Source: Isoetes taiwanensis
Lineage: Eukaryota > Streptophyta > Lycopodiopsida > Isoetales > Isoetaceae
DNA: 64,000 nt
Direction: 5' to 3'
Assembly: GCA_021234155.1 (NCBI GenBank)
Contig: JAJEKV010000027.1
Span: 4,464,623 to 4,528,622, forward strand
Made by a program: the position numbers and the translations under genes. Of this stretch, positions 36,160 through 47,365 are shown one piece after another; position 1 is the stretch's first letter; every line of letters begins with the position of its first letter. The notes beneath the pieces were generated by a model, which was not told where the DNA came from, did no database searches, and was given only the letters and a program-made list of their open reading frames with translations.

Positions 36160-38560
36160 AAAACAAGCCAACATTTGCGTAAGAGTTTTACACGTTTTAT
36201 GTTTCTTACTTGACATTCAAGTCTTTTACTTGCTTTTCCACTTTTTAATATGTCATATTTTTGTTAATAATCTTTGCATGCAAGACACGTGGCAGGGTTG
36301 GATTGGGTCCTACCATTTTCTATGTGCTAGATAACCTCACAGTTCGGGGTTTCTGGTGGTAAACTAGGGAGGTGAACGACACCGCTGCTTGCCCAGTTTA
36401 CCGTAAAAAATCCCAAAAATCGGGCGATTACCAAACATAATAAGGCCCTTTTTCCACAATATTAATGTCTTATATTTATCAAAATATCATTGGGCCACCT
36501 AAGCAAATAGGACATGCTGGTTTTTTCATTGGAACTTCTAAGACATGTCTTAAAAGGAGGCCGTACAGATCTGGAGTCTTATTTTCTTCCGGGGGAAAAC
36601 CCCCGCCATAAAATAAGACAAGCAAAGCTATCTAATCATAGCATTTCTAGGATGGGTCCTAGGACATAACCAAGTGAAGTGAAGTGGTGTTCTCATTGAG
36701 CTTTGTAAAATCGTTGAGTACAAAATGATTTCCCTACTTAGGGTAGAACATTTGAAAAACTTGAAATTTAAGTGCTTCGAAACTAGACAATCATCGAGAG
36801 CACAACAAAACTAAGGAATACATGATACAGAAACGGTCGCCAATGCTCTTGAAGAATGCCGCTAGCATATGTCCGCTAAGAAGTGAGCTGATATCCAACC
36901 TGATGGCGCTAATAACTGAAAGAACTGCAAGAAAATGACCTGCAATGGAAAGTTTGAAAAGGAGAATGAACCGTTAGAAAGTTAAAAGCTTCAGGCGCAG
37001 GCACGTGCCAAAGCGCAAATATCAGGAATATAATAGCATTCGGAGGCTCCAGGGCCACGCCAAGGAAGAGACGACAACCGACCAATCGGGCACCATCCGC
37101 GGAAAAAACCGTCGCGGGAAAGAACATTCGATTAGTGCTGCCTCGGAGGCTACAATGCCACGCCGAGGAGAAAAAGAATAACAAATACTGTTTCAAAGGC
37201 TACGCCACTGCCTAGAGAGAATGAAGAAGCAGAATGTCTCGGAGGCTACAATGCCATGCCGAGAGAAATGAAATTATAAGCATACCTCGGGGGCTACAGT
37301 GTCACGCCGAGAAAGAATGAAAGGACATATGCCAATTGCAGAAAATATGAAGGACATTGGAAGCTGTAGAGCGACCTGAGAAGAATAGAAACACAGACAA
37401 AAACTGAAGATGACCAACCAACCAATAGAAAATGGAGCAACTTCAACAAGGGAACAGAATAATGGAAATGAGATCAGATATAATCTATTGCTGGCGAAAA
37501 CCAAGGGAGGGAGGGTGAGGGAAACTGGTAGGATAGAGAAGAAGGAGAAAACTAGCTCAAGAGAACGACGATGAATGAAATGAGAGAAGAGGCAGAATAA
37601 ATAGAGAAGCGAGAATAGGCGTCCCCATTCAAGGAATGTCGGTTCTATTGCTATCGCAATAGAACCGTAGCATTTCTTTGCCTAAAATTTAGGGTGTCGT
37701 AAAAAAGAAAGATCTGGACAGAAATCTCTGGAATCTGCACACCGAACTGCAATCACTGGAATGGAATCGACATCTGATTGTGCTTTCATTGCTGGAATGG
37801 CACGGTGGCTGTAGGTTAGAATTGGTTGCCACAGAAAGGAATTTCAGGTCAGATTTGTTGCCAGAGGTCGACTCTTTTTGCAGGTCGATTTTATTGAGCT
37901 TCATTTTTTGCTTTTGTTGCTGCTCATTGTTATTGAACTCGATTTTGTTGTTGCAGGTGGACCCTTAACAGGGAGATTTGCTGCAGGTACATTTTGCTGT
38001 GGTCGAAATTGAAGCAGGCAGAATCAAACAACGCAAGAAGTGAGTTGTACTCAGTAGGCATAGCCCAAGTGAAAATTTATGCAGACATTAAGAATACCAG
38101 CATGATCAGGGCCACATGTTTTTTAGAATGCATTTTGCTTCCAATTCCAATTTATTTCAAATTTTTGTTGGCATTTCGTTCAATCAATATGAAAAATCTT
38201 TCAATTCCCTTGCATCTTCTTCTTCTCGTCTTCTTAGTAATCTTTGCAAATTGTAATTTTGTGTCTTCTCGATTTTGTGACTTGCAATTTTTAGAAGATA
38301 CTTGCAATCTAAAGCTCCAAGGTAGAAGGGAGGTCATGTTGAGAATATAATAAAAAGGTCGTTTTGAAGAAATATAGGGTTTTGTTGCTTATAATATTGC
38401 ATTTAAAATAATAAGACATGCTATTTTTGTAACTATGAATATAAGACACATCTTATATCAATAAGATGTCTTATATTAAAGTAATGGAAAACTGATTTTC
38501 TTACAACATGTCTTATGTATGACATGGAGGCCAAAAGGATGTCTTATAAAAATATGATAG
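36160..38560. other. No gene; repeats and hairpins
   Basis: Around 36577-36620 an imperfect hairpin pairs GTCTTATTTTCTTCCGGGGG with its complement across AAAA. At 37000-37320 units of about 30 bp (CTCGGAGGCTACAATGCCACG) recur four to five times with variable spacing. A perfect 11-bp stem, GGTTCTATTGC with GCAATAGAACC, lies at 37641-37666. TAAGACA/TGTCTTA words cluster at both 36440-36620 and 38400-38560. Confidence 0.6.
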
Positions 38561-38570
38561 CCATAAAATA

Positions 38571-38593
38571 AGATAGATAGATAGATAGATAGT
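38571..38593 (+). repeat. (GATA)n microsatellite
   Basis: About five and a half ATAG units. Confidence 0.9.
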
Positions 38594-39098
38594 ATTTTTA
38601 CGTCATGCCACATTGGCAGCGTCCATGACCACTTACATTATATTTTGCTTCCTAGTCTAATTGTATGTTGACACATGGCAGTGATTCTTTTATGGAATGG
38701 TTAGTAGATTTTGCATTCAATATTTTTAGACATTTCCCTAACATTCCACACATTTACTCAATATTCTACCCACAAAATGTAATGTAGGTGTTTTTCACAT
38801 AACAAAGATGTCACTTTAGGTGACATTCTCATGTGTCAACACCGCCTCCGTGCATCAACGATGTCTCAAAATGAGAATCTACTTACGTAAAATGTTTTTG
38901 GGTTTCCTGTTGATGCCGGTGCCCTTTTCCGGGGATGACTTTTGTTATCGGAAAATGTTTTTCCTGTTATTTTCTCTGTTTTTTCCGGCTAACTTTTCCC
39001 CTGCCTGATGATTTTGGGGTATCGCTCTGATGATGGCATATGGCAATCATGGATTTACGTTAGGGTTATTTGGTCGCTTCCCGCTTGCACAATACCTT

Positions 39099-39139
39099 AG
39101 CTTATCTTATCTTATCTTATCTTATCTTATCTTATCTTG
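39099..39139 (+). repeat. (TTATC)n microsatellite
   Basis: Eight uninterrupted five-base units. Confidence 0.95.
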
Positions 39140-41100
39140 GCAGTATCATGTTTTCCAAGCTTATTTCTGGCATTCTTACAGATCCGGCATTCTTACAGAT
39201 CTCAATTCTTTTGTTAATCGCCGCATATCAGAAGGGTTGAAGCTTTATGAAGAGTATTCTACTTCAAAAAAAAAAAGCTAGGATTAATCCACAGGAAGTA
39301 GGTAGATGTGGATTTTAGGATCCTCCTTAAGTTTCTTGCCGATTGTGGGTACAATATTTTCTTCTCTTTGCACCTGCATTCGGCCATCTTTGCATTTGCA
39401 TCTGCATTATTTCGCTTTTCGTTTCTTAACTCGTGGCTTATGAAGCTTGACTATGGAATAGACTTGGAGGCTGGAGCTAGAATTCGATAATAGTTGGAGT
39501 TTTGATTTTGGACTTTTTTGTGAGCTCTGATTGTGGGATGCTGTTGTAGCCAGTTTAGGTTTATGGGTATGGAATGGGGGAGCTCCAGATATGGGCACTT
39601 ACAGCGATGGAGTTGTAAGCTGTGGATTTGATTAGGGTGATGTTAAAAGGTCAAGTTTCGGCAAGCCTTCAAGTTCCAAATATAGCTTCAAGTAAATTTG
39701 AGTTTCAACAATCCGAGCGGTACATTTCAGTGTGAGTGGTACATGTCTTTATTTTTGTGACAAAAAAAGGGCCATTTTTCCATTACGTCTCTCCTCTTTC
39801 ATTTCGTTCAGATGAATGGGGGCAGACAACACCATGGCTAACCCGATAGCTGTACCTGCTCAGGCCTCTCAGAACTCAGGGCTTAGTAATTTTTCCAAAT
39901 GATTTAAAATTTCGTTGCAAGGTGTGGATTCGTGATTTTGCCAAATAGTCTTCTATTGCAGGAACTTTGGCCTTGATCCTAAAGGGGACGTTGTAGGCCT
40001 ATTCCAGGTAATTCAAGCATTGCAGGTAAACTGAAATTTGGCCAGAATATTACTATAAAGCACAGATTACCTAGCCATCTTTGTTGGTCTTTGTTGCTAG
40101 AATCCAAGGTTTTGAAGATCCTCAAGCTGGAAAAATAAGTATCTGAAAATGTTGTGGCAGATCGTGGCTTGGATGGCCCTTTTTTATTATGGTATGCACA
40201 TATCAAATAGGGTGGAAGTAGTTTCTTAGATTCAAATAGCTTCGGGTATTTCGACACAACTAATGCTTAATTCCTTATTATGGTATCCAGGTCTTGAAAA
40301 AAGCCGCAGCATGACAACATGCTATATAGGCTCTAGAATGTGGTTTATTTCTAACGGGTACAACAACAATTGTGAAGGTGTATCAGGTTATATTATATGC
40401 ATTGATTAACATTGTTGCATGATAAGATTGTGCAGGGTTAGAAGCTGAGGCAGAACACAAAGTTTAGACAAGCATATTCCTGAAGGTTGATCCATGCAAG
40501 CTGCTAAAGGTAATAGATTTAAATTTAATGGTCTTTATTCACATTATTTCTAGCAAAGGGAAAATACCAAATTCAATGGTCGACCAAAAGGCCGTTTTCC
40601 TGCTATTAGCATGTGGGATATATGCTACCAGCTGAAATACTATTCTAAGTTACTTGGATCTAGCCGAAACCGTCGGTTGAAGCTATATAGGAAGAATAAG
40701 CAGTTGTATATGGTGCCGAAGTAACTGTGAACAGAGAAATTGAGGTCGATACATGCCAGAATGGTGGATATAAGCTCGGTCAAATGTTAAACAGTGTTTC
40801 AGTCAATACTGGATGAACAGTGTTATTCCAATGGTTAAAATAATTATTGGCTATGTCTAGGTGATAACTATTGAGCTTAATAGTCAATAGTGATTGATCA
40901 TTACCTTGAAATTGTTGTGTGAAGTTCATAATTGCACCAAGGAATTAGTGACCACAACTTGGCTTCCTTGGTACTAGATTTTTCTTGTAAAATCTTAAGA
41001 CATATTTGATTATTGGAAAATTGCTAAGGCTACAACTGTGAGTAGAAGGTGTATTGAACTTTACAAGTAGTTCTGTCATCCTTGCTAAAGGAATTTGTCT
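39140..41100. other. No recognised gene; end of a copia LTR at the right edge
   Basis: Short frames only. The last bases before 41121 (ending TCTAACA) must be the end of the 5' LTR of the following copia element because a primer-binding site comes next; the LTR start is not defined. Confidence 0.45.
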
Positions 41101-41121
41101 ATCTATTGATTAATCTAACAG

Positions 41122-41134
41122 TGGTATCAGAGCC
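41122..41134 (+). other. Primer-binding site of a second copia element
   Basis: TGGTATCAGAGCC, the exact plant copia primer site complementary to initiator Met tRNA, preceded by an LTR ending in CA. Confidence 0.9.
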
Positions 41135-41189
41135 TTAAAATTCCAAGTGCAGGATGTCAACACGGTTTGGGGCAAATCTTCTTAATTCC

Positions 41190-42046
41190 ATAGACATTCA
41201 AAGGAGATAGTGGTTTTCAGTTATGGAAACAAAGCATAAAGGAGGTATTGGAATTTGAAAATTTGTGGTATTTATGTGATACAACTGGTGCAGGAGCAGG
41301 CATAGAGGGCCCTGGTGGTGATTGCACAGGAGGATCTAGTGCCAGTGCTAGTTCTGTTGTAGGTGGTGCACAGACAGGATCTCCAAGTGCAGGAGGAGAT
41401 GCCAGCGCAAGTGTTGGTGGAGGTACAACCTTGAGGACAAGTGCAGATGAGAAAACAAAGATTATGGAGGCTCAATCAATAATTAGCAACAAGGTTGGTA
41501 CTGTAATTAAATTGAAACTAAGAGGTAAATCTCCAGCAGACATGTGGAAGTATATGATTGAAAATTATGAGATTAAATCCTCATCTCAAATAGATGTTTT
41601 GGAAAAACAGCTAAGAAGGTTAAAGCTCTATGAAAAGGACAACATTACAGAATTCTTAGAGAAATTTGAGTCCATCATTGCTGATCTTGAGGGTGCAGGG
41701 GTTGTTCCTTGTTCTTAATGAGGACTATCAATTGTTAGCTATATCTAGAGCTGTATCTCATAATGCACAACTTGCTACTCTCTTAAGAAATGTTGCCAGA
41801 TCCAAGGAGCATGCCATCAAGATGATTCGTACAGAGTTTGAGAAAGGGAAAGATGCTGGTGATGATGTGGCAGAAGTTTTGTATGCTGGTAAAAAAGGTA
41901 AGAAATCTTATGATAAAGGGAAGATAGGTCCATGTTGGTGGAGCAATCATTTTCTACCAATTGTCAAATTATTCTCTCTTCTTCTAGAAAATTGTTTTGC
42001 TACAATCAGCACAAAAGGCGTGTGCATATGCAATAGAGCTCAATAG
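41190..42046 (+). mobile_element. Copia gag fragment with Gly/Ser/Ala-rich insert
   Basis: After the primer site a gag frame reads GDSGFQLWKQSIKEVLEF-like sequence, then a 45-residue Gly/Ser/Ala-rich stretch (about 41285-41430), then the UBN2 core with KAKEIMEA-type helices: MWKYMIENYEIKSSSQIDVL and LRRLKLYEKDNITEFLEKFE. A frameshift near 41695 switches to a frame with ISRAVSHNAQLATLL and a Lys/Gly-rich tail. There is no zinc knuckle, protease or pol; the element is truncated near 42050. Confidence 0.8.
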
Positions 42047-42424
42047 AGCTCAAAGATAGCAAAATATTAGTCATATGCTCTTCCAGTATTTATCTTTCTG
42101 CAATTATAGAAGAACCTCCATAGTACTGTCAAAACGGTTTTTAAATACTTAGGTGAAGTATTCAATTATGGTCCTCATATAGCTGTCTACATTTGATTTC
42201 TAGCTGGCATGGTATAGAAGAGGTTGTATTTGAGCTTACATATTGGATTACTATGGAATATATAAGGACGTGGAGATGACTGACCATGACCCTTGAGACC
42301 TCATGACCGTGACCACTAATAAAGCATCTATGCATGTGGGATATTTGTGCATGCCCTAGATTCTAGAACAATCATAAATGTTCTAGAACCATGTGGTGCT
42401 CTTAAGTATATATGATTGTAATTA

Positions 42425-42500
42425 GTCCAAGACTTGGTCCAGTGGTTAGAATACGGGGTTTGGGAAGCAATGACTAGGGTTCGAATCCCCTAAACAATAT
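42425..42500 (+). repeat. Probable tRNA-derived SINE
   Basis: A-box TGGTCCAGTGG at 42435-42445 and B-box GGTTCGAATCC at 42478-42488 have tRNA-like spacing, but no full cloverleaf forms. Its body and tail are not delimited. Confidence 0.55.
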
Positions 42501-42599
42501 GAAATTTTTTAAAAGCTTTTTCTTAAGGTCTCAACATACAAAGTAAACTGTAGTGATCTGATCAAGAGCCAAGAGCCGAGAACACATTACGTGGCATAT

Positions 42600-42775
42600 A
42601 TCTAAATCAACATGAGCCGTAGGATCGTGGAACACCGATTATCTAAATCAACATGAGCCGTAGGATCGTGGAACACCGATCAGAGATCATGCCACGTGAT
42701 GAATCTCACAGATCAACAATCAAGATCAAAATCAATGTGGACCGTAGGATCAAATACAATGTGGACCGTAGGATC
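42600..42775 (+). repeat. 41-bp tandem duplication and related GTAGGATC units
   Basis: ATCTAAATCAACATGAGCCG at 42600 recurs at 42641 (41-bp period), and the shorter ATGTGGACCGTAGGATC follows twice (near 42735 and 42758). Confidence 0.85.
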
Positions 42776-42859
42776 TTTGTTTCTCATTCAAAACCTTTCA
42801 CCCATTGTACCCTTCTGCCCTTGGTCACTTTTAGCATAAGAATAAATCTTGCATTATTT

Positions 42860-43670
42860 TGAGTGTTAATTATTCACTACTACAAATAGAGAACCAACAA
42901 TCATCTACTATATGATAGATGCCAAATATCCAAATTCTAACCAACATATTTTTACTGATCATCTGAGACATAAAAATAAATGCCAAGAGACCTTCTATAA
43001 TGCTAATACAGATGATGAATCACCTTGTCCGATCAAGATAAAGATTTTTATTGTATAAAACATTTACCTTCAAATTTGTGAAGCTGCGAGTAGAGTTATC
43101 ATCTGAATCTTATCTCATTACTTGAGACTACTACCAAAGCCATGTCCATCAACAAAGGAATGGATGTAATTCACATCAAGGAATGGATGGTTGTATTCCG
43201 CAAAAGAACTTGCCTTCACGTTTTTGGGCTTTTGCCCCAAATTACAATTTAGTCCAACAAAGAACAATACATATATTTGGTCCAAAATGTCTTTGAGCTT
43301 TCCAAAAAAAAAAAAACTTTAATACATGCATTTTCAATTACTCTTGCTGAGCGCCTGCATTATAAAGAAAGCTTTGACCCATAATTGCATACACTTCAAT
43401 ATTATTGATTGAAATGACATATCAGGTTCATTTTTTTTTGGAAAATACAATTACCCCTTAGTTATTATTTTGGGGTGTCTCAAAATCAAATTAGTCCTCA
43501 ATATTAAAAGCTGGGTACTTAAAGGTAGGCCTACACAACCTAGAGTATTGACCATATGTAATCCATCCTAGACCATATTGCCTAGCAAAATCATCAAGGT
43601 TCCGAGCGTCTTAAATATCATCCACTGCCATGTTTGAGCCGGTGTAAAATCTGAAGAACTCGGTTCGTTG
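42860..43670. other. No gene seen
   Basis: AT-rich DNA with homopolymer runs; no motif recognised. Confidence 0.45.
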
Positions 43671-43671
43671 A

Positions 43672-43770
43672 TGTGGGTTTTCGGCATATTCTAAGCATAT
43701 GCTAGAATATGCCTAGAATATACTGGCAACTGCTCCAAACTGGCTGTTGCCTGTAAACTGGCTGTAGGGC
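43672..43770 (+). repeat. Dispersed repeat family, copy 4 (short)
   Basis: TGTGGGTTTTCGGCATATTC, GCTAGAATATGCC, TAGAATATACTGG, AACTGCTCCAAACTGGC, then GTAAACTGGC. It lacks the GGGTTGCCCC head of copies 1-3. Confidence 0.65.
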
Positions 43771-44083
43771 AAAAGTATGCTGGTGGGTATCAAATAAACG
43801 CGGGCCAGCACCCAGCACCAGCACCCTTCAGACTATTTTTCCCACCCTTCACCAATGATAGTCTAACCTATTTGATGCCCGTCACTTCAAATAGACTGTA
43901 TCTGTTCTAATCATCACCTGTTTACCGCCCACCGCAATGAATGTGACCCCAAGGAAAACGAAGTTTTGAATTTGTAAATTGCAACCGTCTGTCCCCAACT
44001 TTTGCTACTCCGACCAAAAAGCCCCCGGAGAAAGCTCGAGAATTTCCACACTCAGAGGTCTAGCATTCCAAGAATCAAACGAC

Positions 44084-47000
44084 TATGGTGAAGAAGGTTA
44101 TTAATCTGCCGGCTCAGCCAGTAACTCTAACGGATGCCATGCGCAGGGTAAGCACAATGCACTGCCAAATTTGATATGGGCTTAGTGTGCCCTGTTAATT
44201 TGTTTTTCTTGCTTTCTTCCAGCCCAGAAGGAACGTGCTCCTGAGACCGGACCTGGCTGATTGCCGGACAGAGGAGGACTTTCATGCTTATGCGGGTCTA
44301 CCAAACGATGGCGTACATCCCTCACAATTTCGAGCGGATGTCATTTCTACTGCAGAGTATGATGAGGTTTGGGATACAAATGGTATCATTCCCAACAAAA
44401 CTTCAATTGACAAGGTAAGGCCAGAGCATGAAGAAGCTTTAATTGAATTGCTGAGCAAAATATACCCAGAAGGGTTGAAGAATAGACAAGTAAGGAAAAC
44501 GATTTCCTATCTATTTGCATACAACAACTGCCAGAGGGCCAAGCAGAATCCAGAAAATTTCAAGGTTAACTGGGCAGCAGTGGCAGCAAAAAGTAGGGCC
44601 TATTCGAGCAAGGTTAAGAGTGAATTCAGCACCAGTGGCCCTGTGAGCATACCAAAGCCCAGCAAATCTCAACAGACAACATCACCTAAAAGCATAGCAG
44701 AAAGGCCAGTCTTAGCAGGCACTGGTGTAAAATTAGAAGGGAGGTTGTCCTTCAGGAGTAATGCAATGTGTCCAGCAACATTTTCAGCTTATGGGGAAAA
44801 CATTGCTCGCTTGGAAAGCATGATCCAAGGTGTGCAAGATGCCCTAAAAATGCAACAGAGTGATCTAGTGTCCAAGAAGGAACTAGTTGCACAATCTCAG
44901 GCTACGGGCACCTTCTTTTCGGCTGCACAGCAGAAGTTGCAGACAATAAAGGATAATCTTGCACGTCTTCAAGCCCTCTCAGATCCTAACGCAGGTGCCT
45001 CTGCCGAGATTCAGAATTTGGAGAGGGAGAAAGATATGGCAGAGTATATGTTGAAGTCCCTCCTTGAAATGGGGGGTGGGCCAATAGATGAAACCATGGT
45101 ACAACAGGTGGCTGCTCTAACTGCTGAGATTGCCAATAACGAGTCCCTCCTTGCAAAAGCCCAACAACACTTATAGAATGTCACCAGGCTGAGGGAAATG
45201 ACCAAGAGAAATGATCAGCTGATCAGCATTACTCCAATACCATTCAGATTGCCAATTGGAGATGAGGAGAGATGCTCCACATGTGGTCTTGCATTCTAGG
45301 ATGATTACACCCTCAGCCTGCGGACGAAATGTGGACATCATTATCATGTGAGTTGCCTCAGTTTGCTCATGGAAAAAACATGCTGCCTCGAGTGTTCAGA
45401 GACTATTCCTACAGGGTTAGTGCAGGAATTGGGGAAGCAGGGAACAGTAAAGCACGAAGTGTTCTATGCTGGAGCATCTCACAAAATTGGGAATGAGATA
45501 ATTGATGTTGATGAGCATGTAGCCATAACTCTCGACAGCAACAGGAAAAGGAAATAAGTTAATACACCAAGAAGTAAAAGGACCCTAGGATCAGCAAAGC
45601 ACAATTCTACAAGGGTTCAAACTCCACAGGCAAGACATGGAAAAAAAGGTACATGCCTATTTTCAGGGTCTCAATTTGAATTGGTAACAGTAGAAGATCC
45701 TGTAGACATTGGACAGCAAGCTATTAGCAGTCTGCGGCACATTGCAGCACCTGACAGTACAGTGCTAAAGACACCAACCCATGCAGAATCTAAGGGAGAT
45801 TTAAGTAGTACTGATGATGCTGCCAATTATGTTGTAGTTCCAAATTCTGCAGCTGCCTCTACAAAGGCCTCCTCTAACACGGTTGCTGCAGGGAAGGAAA
45901 ACGATGGCGAAGATGTCGACAAGCAGGTTCTTAAAGTCGTTTCCAAGGTCAACAGGTTGACAAGGTCAAGGACCAAGAAGGTTATGGAAGAAGAGAATGA
46001 GGGTGAGTCAAAAGTTGATTTTGATGAAGACGCCCCTATAGAAGTAGCATTTGGAAAAAAAACAAGGCTAATGTAATTTTGCCATATGTACCCTAAACCA
46101 TCAGCCAAAAGGTTTTTGTTTAAACAATTAATATATTCATCCCTGTTTTCTTCCACCACGAATGTGTAAATTTTGTTTGGTTAATTCATTCAACTTAGGC
46201 TCGAGTAAAACTTGTCTGCAGAAAAAGAAGGCATCTAAGGGTTATACTTAATGAATCTGATGAAGAAGACAATGCCACTAATGGAGTGCCAGCACAACCT
46301 CTAACATACAAAAGGTACCATCCAGGATTTAGGGTTTAGGATTGTTTTCTTGTTCTATTTCACCTTGTATTTCAGTTGGTAATTGGAGCACCACCCTTGT
46401 TTGCAGGAGAACAAGGCAGGTTGTTAATGATGAAAGGGAGGATGAAGCACGGAAGGCCACTGCAACGGTTACTGATAATCAGAAAATGCCAATACATTGG
46501 GGGCAGGGAGATACTAATACAGATGTATCTGACTATAGCTATCAGCACTCTCCATCATCGGGTAGCAAATCTAAAGCAGAATGCCGCAGATCTCAGCAAA
46601 GTCCAGCACATCTCGACAGCACAGTCCAGCATAGCATGGCAGCACAGTACCGCAGAGTCTAGCACAGTTCGTAGCACAGTCCAACACATCTCGACAGTGG
46701 GTGCAAACGTTGAGGGATGGGGACACAGACGGAAGTTGATGGTGCTGGACATAAATGGTGTACTAGCACACACAACAGAGGAGAATGGGCCAAAAAATCT
46801 TGCCTCCACCTCAAGGAACCATGTTATAAAAGAAACTGCAAATAAGTACCTCATTTGTAGACCAGGTATCATGAGTTTGTGGAGTGGGCACTGAAGAGGT
46901 TTGATATTGTGATCTAGAGTGCTTCTCTACTTCGGAATACAAGGGATATGGTGGATGCATTGTTACCAGAATTGCGGACCAAATTCTTAAAGATATATGG

Positions 47001-47365
47001 TCAAGAGCAATGCTATGCATGCGAGCATCCAACCAATATAACAAAGCAACTTTTTTTCAAGGAGTTGAAGGTTGTACTTGATGATTTTCCTGAATATCAT
47101 GGTAAGAAAGGACAATTTTTTGCAGAAGTTTGTGCGTCCAACATTAGATTACTTGTCTTCCCATACAGTTGAAGAAACAATCTCATAGTTAGACATCACT
47201 GATGCATGGTTGCAAAAGGAGACAGTTGATGTGCTGGATTACTATCTCAACAACTATCTTATCTCGGCCTATTATGTCCTCAATGCTCCAGAAGAGGTAC
47301 AAAGGCAATTGCTGGGCACCACTCCTGAAGAGTCTCACCACTCTGAAAACTCCAAAGACTCCTGA
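44084..47365 (+). pseudogene. Large coiled-coil, RING-like and FCP1-like phosphatase protein, decayed
   Basis: Exon 1 (44084-44149) starts MVKKVINLPAQPVTLTDAMR and splices cleanly to 44222. The following frame has an unrecognised N-terminal domain (about residues 25-130), a coiled coil (about 200-320), then C-x2-C, a CGHHYH core and CCLEC of a RING-like zinc finger (45275-45405), and a Ser/Lys-rich acidic stretch. Further exons lead to an FCP1/NLI-type HAD phosphatase: KLMVLDINGVLAHT, EFVEWALKRFDIVI, SASLLRNTRDMVDALLPEL. The HAD motif reads D-I-N-G-V, so the second catalytic Asp is Asn. In-frame stops at 45174, 45297, 45555, 46915 and 47186 and a frameshift near 46869 make it a pseudogene. 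Possibly transposon-borne; function unknown. Confidence 0.6.
46565..46705 (+). repeat. Degenerate CAGCACAGTC repeat
   Basis: Units such as CAGCACAGTCCAGCA and CACATCTCGACAG recur within about 140 bp. A similar CAGCACATTACAG run lies at 48220-48300. Confidence 0.7.

Noticed and set aside
42425-42492. Possible tRNA gene
   Set aside because: A- and B-boxes are present, but acceptor and anticodon stems do not form; a SINE explains it better.
46565-46705. CRISPR-like or regulatory array
   Set aside because: Units are irregular CAGCACA words without fixed spacers; a degenerate simple repeat in a eukaryotic pseudogene.
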